64,000 nt of DNA. Origin: Rhodospirillaceae bacterium. Lineage in GTDB: Bacteria; Pseudomonadota; Gammaproteobacteria; Steroidobacterales; Rariloculaceae. The stretch spans positions 42,446-106,445 of the forward strand of contig JAHEKF010000003.1 in NCBI GenBank assembly GCA_024638465.1, read 5' to 3'. Position 1 is the stretch's first letter. The number at the start of each line of letters is the position of its first letter. A model generated the notes under the pieces. That model did not search any database, was not told where the DNA came from, and saw only the letters and a program-made list of their open reading frames with translations. Both the position numbers and the translations under genes were made by a program. This document shows, in pieces, positions 29,070-38,595 of the stretch.

Positions 29070-29744
29070 TTAAGCGATGGTTTCTATAGCAGGGTTGAAA
29101 AAATGTCTACCGCGCTCGATGCGAGTGATTGCGCTCAGCAGCTCTCTGTAATCTGCATCGCGATGAACGGGATCAATCGCCGCCGCATTAACGATAAGCA
29201 GCGGCGCCTTGTCGTACTCGTAGAAAAAGCTTGCGTAGGCTTCACCCAGGCGCTCGAGATAATTCTCATCGATAAATTGTTCGTAGCTAACGCCGCGGTC
29301 AGCGACCCTTCGCAACAGTACGCTTGGCGGAGCCTGCAGGTAGACGACCAGATCCGGCGTAGGCGGGTCGAGATCAAGCGACTCATAGACCTGATCGTAA
29401 AGTGACATTTCGTTACTGTCGAGATTCAGCTGTGCAAACAACCGATCTTTTTCGATCATGAAATCGGAGATACGAACGGGTGAGAACAGGTCACTCTGGC
29501 GAATCTCTTCCACTTGCCGTGCTCGCTGAAAAAGGAAAAAGAGCTGTGCGGGTAGTGCCGCGTTGCGACGTTTCCGGTAGAAGCGTTCGAGAAACGGGTT
29601 TTCGTGAGCGTTCTCCAGGATCAACTCGCTGTCGAAGCTCTCAGCCAACCGCCTCGCGAGGCTGGTTTTACCGACGCCAATCGGCCCTTCTACAACGATG
29701 TATCGCGGTCCATCGTGTCGGTTGTCGTCTACTCTTTGCGTCAT
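29070..29744 (-). CDS. deoxynucleoside kinase family protein
   Basis: A deoxyadenosine/deoxyguanosine-kinase-type protein. P-loop VVEGPIGVGKTSLARRLA, the substrate segment ENAHENPFLERFY, Arg-rich FLFQRARQVEEI, a DRS-like position at FMIEKDRLFAQ, and a YLQAPPSVLLRRVADRG lid. ATG 29744 gives the usual N-terminus; a TTG at 29789 would add 15 residues. It occupies the place of folK in the common pcnB-folK-panB-panC order, and no folK is present here. Salvage of deoxynucleosides is the family role; the exact substrate is not readable. Confidence 0.88.
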   Translation of the reverse strand: MTQRVDDNRHDGPRYIVVEGPIGVGKTSLARRLAESFDSELILENAHENPFLERFYRKRRNAALPAQLFFLFQRARQVEEIRQSDLFSPVRISDFMIEKDRLFAQLNLDSNEMSLYDQVYESLDLDPPTPDLVVYLQAPPSVLLRRVADRGVSYEQFIDENYLERLGEAYASFFYEYDKAPLLIVNAAAIDPVHRDADYRELLSAITRIERGRHFFNPAIETIA

Positions 29745-29815
29745 CGATTCAGGGTGGGAATTGCCGGAGCGGGCCGACTTTAACTTCAAGGATACTCTTG
29801 CGACGACTCAGTGCA

Positions 29816-31129
29816 CTAGCGCCCGGCCCCGGCATCCTGCTGCGACTGGTTCGGTCGTCGACGGCCGCGGCGGCGAACGGAAAACGCCTTGCGTTGCTCG
29901 CCTTCGGGGAGTGACTGCACCTCGGTCCAGAAATCCGCGAGATCCTGTCCAGCTTCGCCGCAGCTTGCCCGCAGCAGAAGAAAATCGTATGCCGCGCGAA
30001 ACCGCTTGTGCGACAGCAGTCTCATGGCACGCGCGCCACGACGATTCTCGAACCGCTTCTGCATGACGAGCATATCTTTCATTGGCACACTGTATCTGCG
30101 CGGATAGCTGGTGTGGGATTGTTGCTCTGACGAAATCTCATCGCACGCGTCCAGCAGCGCTTCGATTTGACTGACATCGTATTCCTTCAATATGGATTCC
30201 GCGCGCTCGAAGATCGGATGCCAAAGAAATACCGCGTAGAGGAACATCGGGGTGACAGGCTGATTCTCGCCGATGCGGCGATCGGTGCTGGCGAGACCCT
30301 CGCGCAGGAGTTTCAGGGTCTGTTCACCTTCGTCGCCTTTCAGCAGCTTCGCCGTTTGCGGAAACAGATATTGCAGCAGGTCGTGCTCCACGAGGAATTC
30401 GAGGCTCTTCACGCCATGTCCCGACTGGAATAGCTTCAGCGTCTCGTCGAACAGGCGCGCGGAGGGCACATCCCGCAACAAAGGACCAAGCCGCCCGATC
30501 GGAGCGGCAGCTTCCGGCGCGATTTTGAAGTCCAGTTTCGCTGCAAATCTCGCTGCACGAAGCATTCGCACGGGATCTTCCCGATAGCGTGTCTCAGGAT
30601 CGCCGATCAGCCGAAGCGTTCGTGCCGCGACGTCAGCCATACCTGATGTGTAGTCCCAGACAGTGAAATCGGCGATGTTGTAGTAAAGCGCGTTAATCGT
30701 GAAATCCCGTCGCCAGATATCTTCTTCGATAGCTCCGTAGACGTTATCTCTCAGAATCCTGCCGCTGTCGGCCTGCTCACGCTGCTGATGCTCTTCGACG
30801 GCAGCAGCGCGAAACGTGACGACTTCGATGACCTCGCGACCGAAATGAACATGCGCCAGGCGAAACCGGCGTCCGATCAATCGGCAGTTACGAAACAGAG
30901 TTCGGACCTGCTCCGGATGGGCGTCGGTCGCGACGTCGAAATCTTTTGGATGAAGGCCCAGTAACAAGTCCCGCACACCACCGCCTACCAGAAAAGCCTG
31001 GTAACCGGCCTTGTGAAGCCGGTAGAGCACCTTGATGGCATTGTCGGAGATGTCCGCCCGGGAGATGTTGTGGTCGGGCCGGGCGATGATAGTGGGGCCG
31101 GGATGCGACTGCAGGTCCGTATCGTTCAA
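29816..31129 (-). CDS. pcnB: poly(A) polymerase I
   Basis: Adds 3' poly(A) tails that promote RNA decay. A class II nucleotidyltransferase head with FLVGGGVRDLLLG and the catalytic DFDVATDA Asp pair, an RRFRLAHVHFG RNA/ATP segment, RRDFTINALYY, and a basic Arg-rich C-terminal tail (SVRRRGRRRPNQ). These distinguish PcnB from the CCA-adding enzyme. Length 437 aa. First gene of the leftward pan unit and divergent from tRNA-Glu. Confidence 0.94.
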   Translation of the reverse strand: MNDTDLQSHPGPTIIARPDHNISRADISDNAIKVLYRLHKAGYQAFLVGGGVRDLLLGLHPKDFDVATDAHPEQVRTLFRNCRLIGRRFRLAHVHFGREVIEVVTFRAAAVEEHQQREQADSGRILRDNVYGAIEEDIWRRDFTINALYYNIADFTVWDYTSGMADVAARTLRLIGDPETRYREDPVRMLRAARFAAKLDFKIAPEAAAPIGRLGPLLRDVPSARLFDETLKLFQSGHGVKSLEFLVEHDLLQYLFPQTAKLLKGDEGEQTLKLLREGLASTDRRIGENQPVTPMFLYAVFLWHPIFERAESILKEYDVSQIEALLDACDEISSEQQSHTSYPRRYSVPMKDMLVMQKRFENRRGARAMRLLSHKRFRAAYDFLLLRASCGEAGQDLADFWTEVQSLPEGEQRKAFSVRRRGRRRPNQSQQDAGAGR

Positions 31130-31204
31130 TCAGTTTCCGTTGGCGTGTTCCACCGCTCCAGAAAGGCCGGTATCATAGCAGCCCCGCCGACCCGCGACAC
31201 CCGT

Positions 31205-31280
31205 GCTCCCTTCGTCTAGCGGTCCAGGACGCCGCCCTCTCAAGGCGGAAACAGGGGTTCGATTCCCCTAGGGAGCGCCA
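31205..31280 (+). tRNA. tRNA-Glu (anticodon CTC)
   Basis: A 76-base cloverleaf. Acceptor arms GCTCCCT (31205-31211) and AGGGAGC (31270-31276), discriminator G, encoded CCA at 31278-31280. The anticodon stem CCGCC/GGCGG encloses loop CTCTCAA, giving anticodon CTC. The T arm has AGGGG-TTCGATT-CCCCT. The body closely matches gammaproteobacterial tRNA-Glu, whose usual anticodon is TTC; this is therefore the minor isoacceptor for GAG. It stands alone, divergent from pcnB. Confidence 0.95.
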
Positions 31281-31366
31281 CTTCTGCGAAACGCAATCCA
31301 CATCACAGGGCATGATCTGGCGCGTGCCAGCGTTCCGTTCGCGCGCTGCCAACTCCGGCTGCACGT

Positions 31367-32554
31367 TTATTCTTTCTGCGTCTGGCGAGGATCGACCGGC
31401 AATGTAGCCCGCAGCACCAGGTACCCGCAAACCCCTGAAAGCAGGGAGCCTGCGATGATTCCGAGGCGCTCGTCGAAGAGCAGATCGACGCCGGTACTTT
31501 CGAACGCCAACGACCCGATGAACAGACTCATCGTGAAGCCGATTCCGCACAGCAGCGCGGTTCCGTAGAGCTGTTTCCACTCTACATCCGGGGGCAGATG
31601 TGCGATGCCTACGCGAACCGCCAACCAGCAAGAGAAAAAAACTCCGATCTGATTTCCAAAGAACAGGCCCGCCGCTACCCCGAGCGAAACCGGATGGAGC
31701 AAATCAGCCAACGAGACGTTCGCCAGCGGTAGCCCCGCGTTCACGAACGCGAAGACGGGAAGGATAAAGAAGGCAACTGTAGTATGAAGATCGTGCTCGA
31801 GTTCGTGAAGCGGGGAATGTTGAGCTTCTGAATCACGAATCGGAATAAAAAGTGCCAACAGGACTCCCGCCAAAGTAGCATGGACGCCCGACTTCAATAA
31901 TGCGGTCCACATGACAAGACCGATCAAAACATAGGGCGTTCGCTCGAGCACGCCTCGGCGATTCAATACCACTAGAGGCACCAGGCACGCGCCCGCGACC
32001 CCTAGTGCGAGAGGCGATACGTCGTTCGAATAAAACAGCGCAATAATGAGTATCGCGCCGATATCGTCAATGATCGCGAGCGACACGAGGAATACTCTGA
32101 GCGACAGCGGAACGCGGCTACCCAGTAAAGCAAATACCGCCATCGCGAATGCGATGTCCGTCGCCGCGGGTATCGCCCATCCTTGCAAGGCCACCGGATC
32201 ACCGCGATTGAGAAACACATAGATCAGCGCGGGAAACAGCATCCCCCCGACTGCGCCAACCGCCGGTAGCCCTATGCGACGAAGGTCAGATAACTCTCCT
32301 TCTACGATCTCGCGTTTGAGCTCCAGACCGATCAGAAAGAAGAACACTGCCATGAGGCCATCGTTAATCCAGAGAAGCAGTGGCTTCGCGATTTCGAGCG
32401 CACCAATACGAATTTCGACTGGCGTATCGATCAAGGCGGCATAGAGATCCCCTAAGGGCGAGTTCGCGACAACCATCGCCCCTGCGGCGGCGACTATCAG
32501 AATAGTCCCGCTCGCGGTCTCTAATTTAAGAAAGTCACGAAATGCATGAAGCAT
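31367..32554 (-). CDS. nhaA: Na+/H+ antiporter NhaA
   Basis: Inner-membrane sodium/proton antiporter. The start at ATG 32554 (MLHAFRDFLKLETASG) is preferred over an upstream frame start 14 codons earlier. Hydrophobic throughout, with LIGLELKREIVEGEL, the AATDIAFA segment (equivalent of E. coli Asp133) and LAIIDDIGAILIIA (Asp163-Asp164 pair). Length 395 aa. A second, more divergent NhaA is encoded at 43363-44733. The gap to the tRNA (31281-31366) holds nothing recognisable. Confidence 0.94.
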   Translation of the reverse strand: MLHAFRDFLKLETASGTILIVAAAGAMVVANSPLGDLYAALIDTPVEIRIGALEIAKPLLLWINDGLMAVFFFLIGLELKREIVEGELSDLRRIGLPAVGAVGGMLFPALIYVFLNRGDPVALQGWAIPAATDIAFAMAVFALLGSRVPLSLRVFLVSLAIIDDIGAILIIALFYSNDVSPLALGVAGACLVPLVVLNRRGVLERTPYVLIGLVMWTALLKSGVHATLAGVLLALFIPIRDSEAQHSPLHELEHDLHTTVAFFILPVFAFVNAGLPLANVSLADLLHPVSLGVAAGLFFGNQIGVFFSCWLAVRVGIAHLPPDVEWKQLYGTALLCGIGFTMSLFIGSLAFESTGVDLLFDERLGIIAGSLLSGVCGYLVLRATLPVDPRQTQKE

Positions 32555-32754
32555 GTCCACTATGCTCGCATTACGGGATGGATGGCGCCAGCGCACTATC
32601 CGTTTACCATGTACGTCTTACATTGGCGTAGTAATCCTTGCGCCGGGCGGCGCTATACAGGAGTCGGGTTCACGCGAGGAACCTCGACTGACGCTTTGGC
32701 GCACTTCTTGCAGACCTGACAGGGGAAACCTGTCGCTGTACCGGACAATGTATC

Positions 32755-34581
32755 GTGCCTGAAGTACTCAATATCCATGGCAGCCTGACGCTACTGCTGA
32801 CCGTAGGGGCCATCGTGCTCTTTACGCGAGATCGAATCCCGCTGGAGACTTCCGCGCTGGCGGTCCTCGTCCTGCTGGTGGTGCTGTTCGAACTGCTGCC
32901 GTTCTCGCGCGACGGCAACATCCTGCATTCAACCGAATTTTTTTCAGGCTTCGGTCACGAGGCGCTGGTCAGCATCTGCGCCCTCATGATCATGGGGCGT
33001 GGACTGGAGAGAACGGCAGCCCTGCAGCCGGTCGCCTTCGCGCTCGCCAGAGCCTGGCCCCGCTACCCAACCGCGACGCTTCTGGTGACGCTGGTTGTCG
33101 GCGCGCTGCTCAGCGGATTCGTCAACAACACCCCGATCGTCATCATGCTGCTGCCAATGCTGGTCGCCGTTGGCCTGGAGAACGACTTTCCGCCGAGCCG
33201 GATCCTTTTACCAATGGGTCTCGCAACGATCGTCGGCGGCATGGCTACGACGATCGGAACATCGACCAATCTTCTGGTCGTTTCGATCGCTGCCGACATG
33301 GGGATGCGCAACTTCGGCATGTTCGATTTTTCCATTCCTGTACTGATCGCGGGTTCTCTCGGAATCATTTTCCTGTGGCTCATTGCGCCCAGAATTCTTC
33401 CGGAACGCGAACCGCCCCTCACCGATACGTCACCGCGCATTTTCGCCGGCCGAATACGTATCGACGAAGATAGCAAAGTCGCCGGTCTGACCTTCGCCGA
33501 GGCGCTCGACCTGACGAACGGGCGAATGCGCGTCGAGGAGATTCAACGCGGCGAAAATCTGTTTCTGATGAAGCTTCCCACGGTGGTCCTGAAACCGGGC
33601 GACCGGTTGCTGGTCAACGACACGCCGGAAAATCTCAAGCTCTTCGAGCAACAGCTCGGCACCACGCTGGGCGAAAACCAGCGCGAGGAAAAGCTTGCCG
33701 ATGAGCCGGCTGCTACGGGCGACGATGGCGAGCAGCAAAAGCTCGCGGAAATCGCCGTGACCTCCGGATCGTTACTCGACAACCGAAAGCTCGTAGAGGT
33801 CGGATTCGAAAACCGTTTCAAGCTCCTTCCGGTCGCGCTACACCACGCTGGCAGCCAGGTAGCTGACATCGCAAATACGAAGCTATCCGTCGGTGACGTA
33901 CTCCTGGTTCAGGGAGAGAGCGAAAATATTGAAGCACTGAAAAGATCTGCGGAGGTCATGGTTCTGGATGGCATCACGGATTTGCCGGTGCAGAAGAAAG
34001 CACGCCTCGCGCTCGCCATCATGGGCGCAGTAGTCGCCGCCGCGGCAATCGGCCTGGCACCCATCTCCGTGGCCGCTATCGTCGGGGTATTGGCGATGCT
34101 GCTCACGCGCTGCCTGTCATGGTCGGACGCCGGTGAGGCACTCAGCATTCCGGTCATCATGATTATCGTTACCAGCCTCGCGCTCGGTCAGGCCCTGATT
34201 GCGACGGGCGGCGCCGAATTCCTCGCGGAGCTGTTCCTGAACGCGGTCGAAGGGCTGTCGCTCGGCCTGGTGCTCGCAATCCTCATGATCTCGATGACAG
34301 CGGTTACGAACATTGTCTCCAATAACGCAGCGGCGATTATCGGCACGCCTGTCGCTGTCGACATCGCGCTGGGACTGAATGCGCCGATCGAGCCGTTTCT
34401 CCTTGCCATCATCTTCGGTGCGAACATGAGTTTCGCAACCCCGATCGGCTACAAGACCAATTTGCTGGTCATGAGCGCCGGCGGATACAGATTCAGCGAT
34501 TTCCTGAGAGTCGGCATGCCGCTCACACTTATTATGTGGGTTACGCTGTCGCTTCTGCTTTTGGTGATGTACGACTTGTGA
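32755..34581 (+). CDS. SLC13/DASS-family transporter with RCK_C domains
   Basis: Inner-membrane anion or cation symporter-like protein of 608 residues starting at GTG 32755. Membrane segments occupy about 1-215 and 415-605, with NNTPIVIMLLPML and IGTSTNLLVVSIA in the first half and NIVSNNAAAIIGTPVAV in the second. Between them are two RCK_C (TrkA-C) regulatory domains (about 225-310 and 335-410). The two-half transporter with central RCK_C pair is typical of SLC13-like permeases often annotated as sulfate or citrate transporters. The substrate is not predictable. Eight bases separate it from the MgtC-like gene. Confidence 0.88.
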   Translation: MPEVLNIHGSLTLLLTVGAIVLFTRDRIPLETSALAVLVLLVVLFELLPFSRDGNILHSTEFFSGFGHEALVSICALMIMGRGLERTAALQPVAFALARAWPRYPTATLLVTLVVGALLSGFVNNTPIVIMLLPMLVAVGLENDFPPSRILLPMGLATIVGGMATTIGTSTNLLVVSIAADMGMRNFGMFDFSIPVLIAGSLGIIFLWLIAPRILPEREPPLTDTSPRIFAGRIRIDEDSKVAGLTFAEALDLTNGRMRVEEIQRGENLFLMKLPTVVLKPGDRLLVNDTPENLKLFEQQLGTTLGENQREEKLADEPAATGDDGEQQKLAEIAVTSGSLLDNRKLVEVGFENRFKLLPVALHHAGSQVADIANTKLSVGDVLLVQGESENIEALKRSAEVMVLDGITDLPVQKKARLALAIMGAVVAAAAIGLAPISVAAIVGVLAMLLTRCLSWSDAGEALSIPVIMIIVTSLALGQALIATGGAEFLAELFLNAVEGLSLGLVLAILMISMTAVTNIVSNNAAAIIGTPVAVDIALGLNAPIEPFLLAIIFGANMSFATPIGYKTNLLVMSAGGYRFSDFLRVGMPLTLIMWVTLSLLLLVMYDL

Positions 34582-34589
34582 GCTAACCC

Positions 34590-35015
34590 ATGCAAGAACT
34601 CAACTGGAACGACATCGTTTCGAATCTCTACCAGATCGGTATCGCCTATGCGCTGGCGCTTCCGATCGCGTGGAACCGGGAGAAGGCGGAGCGCACGGCG
34701 GGCCTGCGCACGTTTCCGCTGGTCGCCATGGCGTCTTGCGGTTACATGCTGATCGGCCTGCAGGTGCTGACAACTACCGACGCCGAATCAAGGGTGCTTT
34801 ACGGCATCATCGCCGGCATGGGTTTTATCGGAGGCGGCGCCATTCTCAAGAACAAAGGCAGCGTCGATGGAACGGCAACGGCGGCAAGTCTATGGAACAC
34901 GGGCGCAATCGGCGTAGCAATTGCATTCCATCGTTACGAGATTGCCCTGGTACTTTCGGCGCTGAATTTCTTTACGCTCTATTTCGGTAAGCATGTCAAA
35001 GACTTAGACGACTAA
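34590..35015 (+). CDS. MgtC/SapB family membrane protein
   Basis: A 141-residue, mostly hydrophobic protein with the conserved RTAGLRTFPLVAM, GIIAGMGFIGGGAILK and VDGTATAASLWNTGAIGVAIA segments of the MgtC/SapB N-terminal domain. It lacks the soluble C-terminal ACT-like domain of true MgtC, so it is a short SapB-type member. It follows the SLC13-like gene by eight bases and is probably co-transcribed with it. Confidence 0.88.
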   Translation: MQELNWNDIVSNLYQIGIAYALALPIAWNREKAERTAGLRTFPLVAMASCGYMLIGLQVLTTTDAESRVLYGIIAGMGFIGGGAILKNKGSVDGTATAASLWNTGAIGVAIAFHRYEIALVLSALNFFTLYFGKHVKDLDD

Positions 35016-35054
35016 TACCATCCTGGCATGACGGCCGTGACTTTCCCGTTCCGG

Positions 35055-37079
35055 CTAGCCGAATCGCGAAGTATCCAGCGCTACGGATGCGTCACTCTTG
35101 TCGGTGATGTGAAAGTGACCGGACGGCGATGCGTCGGTTGGAAGACGGACCGAAAAAGCGGCCCCCGCGCCAGGACCATCGCTCGTCGCTTCAATCGTAC
35201 CGCCGTGTGCTTTCACGAGCGCGTGCACGATAGACAATCCGACTCCCAGGCCGGCGATACTCGCATCCGCGCGCCAGAACGGCTCGAAAATCTGATCGAT
35301 CTGTTCAGCGGTCAGGCCTTTACCTGTGTCGCGCACGGTGATTTCCAGGTGCTCGTCTTCGACCCGGGCACGAAAATGGATCCGACCGCCGGTCGGCGTG
35401 TACTTGGCCGCGTTATTCAATAAATTTCGGACGATCTGCTGCAATCTGACGGCGTCAACGTTCGCATTGAAGTCGCCCGGTTCGATTACCACAACAAGCT
35501 CATGCTCGGCTTCGATACCCGGACGCAGCTCTTCCACGGTGCTCTCGAGAAGCTCGCGCGCATCGATCTCTTCGGATTCCAGGCGTATTCCCGATTTGGC
35601 GATTCGCGAGATATCCACGAGATCGTCAATCAGGCGCGATTGCGAATCGATACTTTGCAGCATGATCGCAAGACCTTTGTTTCGCGTCTCGACTCTATCG
35701 TCCAGCTCCATTAGCCGCAGCCAGGTCAGCGCGGCATTTAACGGAGTCCGGAGCTCGTGTGAGATAACGTGGACGAATGTGTCGCGCATCGAAGCGGCGA
35801 CCCGTGCTTCGTCCAGCGCCTCACGCAGCCGGTTGCCCTGGTCTTTGCTTTTCGTAATGTCGTCGAGTACACCGACGATATGAGTAATTTCGCCTTCGTG
35901 GTTTTCGATGGGTGCCAGACTGAGCCGGTTCCAGAAAACGCTGCCATCCTTGCGGCAATTTCTGAACTCAACGGTGCCGCTCTTTCCGTTCGCGACCAGC
36001 GTACGAACTTCGTCCATGATCTCCGGCGGATTATCCGCGCCCTGATTTAAAAAGCGGCAATTTCTACCGATGCACTCATCGAAATCGTACCCGGTTATTT
36101 TCGTGAACGCCTCGTTCACGAAAACGATCGGCTGGTCAGGAGCGCGGTAATCTGATATCGCGACACCGTTGGTGGCTGCCGCCAGCGCGCGATCCTTGAC
36201 GAAGAGCGCGCTCTCCGCGCGACGCAGGACGATGACGGAAACGAATGCGACGGCCGCGGCCACGAACACCGAGCCCAGTGAAGTAATCGCGACTGCCAGC
36301 GGCCCCTCGAAAAAACGTCCGTAACCTGCCGTCACAACGGCGCCGACCAACAATGGTGCACAGATGATCATGATCAGGAGCGCGCGTACATGCGAACTGA
36401 CCAGGGATTCATCACTGAGCAGCGCCGGCAAGCCTGAACTTGGATGCAACCAGAAAACCCCTAGCGCGACTACCGCGAACAGCAGCGCTGTCGGCAAAGC
36501 CATTGCCGTCACACCCGATCCGCCCAGATAGAACGCGGGCTGGCCGTAAGCATGGCCAACGAGAGATATCACGGCGATGAGCAACACGATCGCTGCCAGA
36601 ACGCGCGCCGGAGCGCGGCTTTCGATTCCGCGCCAGTGGTCTGCGAGAAACCCGCACGCGAGCAGCAGGAACCCGATCGCCGACGTAGGCGCCATCCGGC
36701 CCGGCGAAGATGTGTCGGTCGCGTTCGTCGATTCGGCAATCAGCAATTGATCGATGCCGAGGTTGGATCCGAAGAGATACTGCGCAAGCGTCAATAGCCC
36801 GAGCGACAAAAGCAATGCTTCGAGCGTCCACCGGGACTTCTGCAATATCGGCGATGAATCGAGCTGGGCGAGCAGCAGCAAGACGGCACAGATCAGGAAT
36901 CCGCTGGCCGTGTTGATTTTCATTGAGACCCGGTCGGGGCTGAAACTCGTGAGCGCATCGACATCGAGCAGCCAGCCGGCGATGACCGCGATACTCACCA
37001 TCAGCGTGAATCCGGCGGCGATTGTCGGTAGCGTAAGCGCCAGCGCTCGGTTTCGGGACGAGAGTTGAGAAGAGCTCAT
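35055..37079 (-). CDS. membrane LOV/PAS sensor histidine kinase
   Basis: A 674-residue hybrid of membrane sensor and kinase. ATG 37079 has GGAG about 9 bases upstream. About seven to eight hydrophobic segments fill residues 10-285. A PAS domain (about 301-411) carries the LOV signature GRNCRFL with the flavin-adduct-type Cys341, plus FRNCRKDGSVFWN with both flavin-contacting Asn positions. At the end of the domain, VGVLDDIT has Leu405 where LOV domains usually have Gln. DHp box SHELRTPLNA with His441, then HATPase N, G1 and G2 boxes (NLLNNAAKYT, DTGKGL, GVGLSIV). It has no receiver domain. Divergent from the sigma-54 activator gene, its likely partner. Confidence 0.92.
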   Translation of the reverse strand: MSSSQLSSRNRALALTLPTIAAGFTLMVSIAVIAGWLLDVDALTSFSPDRVSMKINTASGFLICAVLLLLAQLDSSPILQKSRWTLEALLLSLGLLTLAQYLFGSNLGIDQLLIAESTNATDTSSPGRMAPTSAIGFLLLACGFLADHWRGIESRAPARVLAAIVLLIAVISLVGHAYGQPAFYLGGSGVTAMALPTALLFAVVALGVFWLHPSSGLPALLSDESLVSSHVRALLIMIICAPLLVGAVVTAGYGRFFEGPLAVAITSLGSVFVAAAVAFVSVIVLRRAESALFVKDRALAAATNGVAISDYRAPDQPIVFVNEAFTKITGYDFDECIGRNCRFLNQGADNPPEIMDEVRTLVANGKSGTVEFRNCRKDGSVFWNRLSLAPIENHEGEITHIVGVLDDITKSKDQGNRLREALDEARVAASMRDTFVHVISHELRTPLNAALTWLRLMELDDRVETRNKGLAIMLQSIDSQSRLIDDLVDISRIAKSGIRLESEEIDARELLESTVEELRPGIEAEHELVVVIEPGDFNANVDAVRLQQIVRNLLNNAAKYTPTGGRIHFRARVEDEHLEITVRDTGKGLTAEQIDQIFEPFWRADASIAGLGVGLSIVHALVKAHGGTIEATSDGPGAGAAFSVRLPTDASPSGHFHITDKSDASVALDTSRFG

Positions 37080-37225
37080 TCGATAAAACTCCGACAATTC
37101 GACCGGCGTGCTTATTGTTTTGACACTGAGCGCCATTCGCTTCGCTTGACAGTGTGAGCCGCTGCGGGGAGCATGTGCAGCCCGCTGGCCGCTACCCGAA
37201 CAACAGACTAAGGCTGCTTACCGAC

Positions 37226-38542
37226 ATGCCACAGGTACTGATTGTAGACGATGAAGAGTCGTTTTCTAGCGGCATATCCGAGTTCCTGCAGCTCCAGGGC
37301 CACTCGGTCACCGCTGCCCGCTCGCTCGCGGCGGCTCGTGACGCTTTGACGGAGGGCGTTCCGGACGTAGTCGTACTGGATCTGATGTTGCCCGACGGCA
37401 GCGGTTTACAGTTGCTCGACTCGTTCGAAAACAATCGTCCGCAGAAAATCATCATCGTCACCGGTCACGCCGGCGTTAAATCGCTCATCGGCGGTATGGC
37501 CGGCAGCAACGTCTCATACATGAAGAAGCCGATTGAGCCGCGAGAGCTCGTTGGCGTAATCAATACCCTGAGTGTCGACGCACCGTCGCCGCAGTCACCA
37601 ACAGTGCGCGCTCACTTCGGACTACTTGTCGGCGAAAGCGAAGCCATGCAGGAGGTCTACAAGAAGATTCGCCAGGTAGCGGCGACGGACAGTACGGTAT
37701 TCATCCAGGGTGAAAGCGGAACCGGTAAAGAACTGGTGGCGGAATCAGTCCACCGTTACAGCGACAGGCCGGGCACGTTCCTCCCGGTCAACTGTGGCGG
37801 TCTCACGAAGGACCTGGTGTCGGCGCAGCTTTTCGGCCATGAGAAAGGCAGTTTCACCGGTGCGAACCGTCGTCATGCCGGCTTCTTCGAGCGCGCGAAC
37901 GACGGCACACTGTTTCTCGACGAAATCACGGAGATGCCGATCGAGATGCAGACACACCTGCTGCGGGTGCTCGAGACCGGGCAGATTCTTCGGGTGGGCG
38001 CCGAGCAGGAAATCGGCGTCGATGCGCGTCTCATCGCGGCGACGAACCGCGATCCTGCAGATGCCGTAAGCGCGGGAGCGTTGCGGGAGGACCTGTACTT
38101 TCGCCTCAGAGTATTTCCGATCGCTCTGCCGCCACTGCGAGAGCGATCCGGAGACGTTGCCCTGCTCGCGAACAGCTTCCTGGCGGACCTCAACTCGAAG
38201 CATTCGACGGACAAAAGCTTCTCCGACGACGCGATCGAGCGACTGGAAAGACATTCCTGGCCGGGCAATGTACGCGAACTGAAACATACCGTTCACCGGG
38301 CCTACATTATGGCCGATAACGACGTCGTATCGGTGCCGGAACGATTCGACGACGATCTGCCGCAAAAAATCGATGGTCTTCGCGCAGGCCGGTCGATCGC
38401 GGACGTAGAGAGAGACCTGATCCTGACGACGCTGAATCACCTCAACGGCGACAAGAAAGCGGCAGCCGCTGATCTCGGTATCAGTCTCAAGACGCTCTAC
38501 AATCGGCTCAAGGAATACGGTCAGGACACGACTGAACCGTAG
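37226..38542 (+). CDS. NtrC-family sigma-54-dependent response regulator
   Basis: A 438-residue bacterial enhancer-binding protein; the ATG at 37226 removes 24 non-family codons. Receiver domain 1-120 (VLIVDDEES, phospho-acceptor Asp52 in VVLDLMLPDGSG, KKP). AAA+ domain about 135-360 with Walker A GESGTGKE, the sigma-54 contact loop GSFTGA (208-213), Walker B LFLDEITEMP and the Arg-finger region. Fis-type HTH at the C-terminus (KKAAAADLGISLKTLYNRL). It activates sigma-54 RNA polymerase. Divergent from the LOV kinase gene with about 146 bases between start codons. Confidence 0.95.
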   Translation: MPQVLIVDDEESFSSGISEFLQLQGHSVTAARSLAAARDALTEGVPDVVVLDLMLPDGSGLQLLDSFENNRPQKIIIVTGHAGVKSLIGGMAGSNVSYMKKPIEPRELVGVINTLSVDAPSPQSPTVRAHFGLLVGESEAMQEVYKKIRQVAATDSTVFIQGESGTGKELVAESVHRYSDRPGTFLPVNCGGLTKDLVSAQLFGHEKGSFTGANRRHAGFFERANDGTLFLDEITEMPIEMQTHLLRVLETGQILRVGAEQEIGVDARLIAATNRDPADAVSAGALREDLYFRLRVFPIALPPLRERSGDVALLANSFLADLNSKHSTDKSFSDDAIERLERHSWPGNVRELKHTVHRAYIMADNDVVSVPERFDDDLPQKIDGLRAGRSIADVERDLILTTLNHLNGDKKAAAADLGISLKTLYNRLKEYGQDTTEP

Positions 38543-38576
38543 TGCGACAAGCGCCACGTTGTCTGCGGTCCCGCCG

Positions 38577-38592
38577 TGGCACAATTTTTGCT
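38577..38592 (+). promoter_or_regulatory. sigma-54 promoter 1 (lone receiver gene)
   Basis: TGGCAC, five bases, TTGCT: a full match to the -24/-12 consensus with the GG and GC exactly 10 bases apart. The first transcribed base would fall near 38603, seven bases after the ATG at 38596, so a transcript from here would use the in-frame ATG at 38623. Confidence 0.75.
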
Positions 38593-38595
38593 TTC

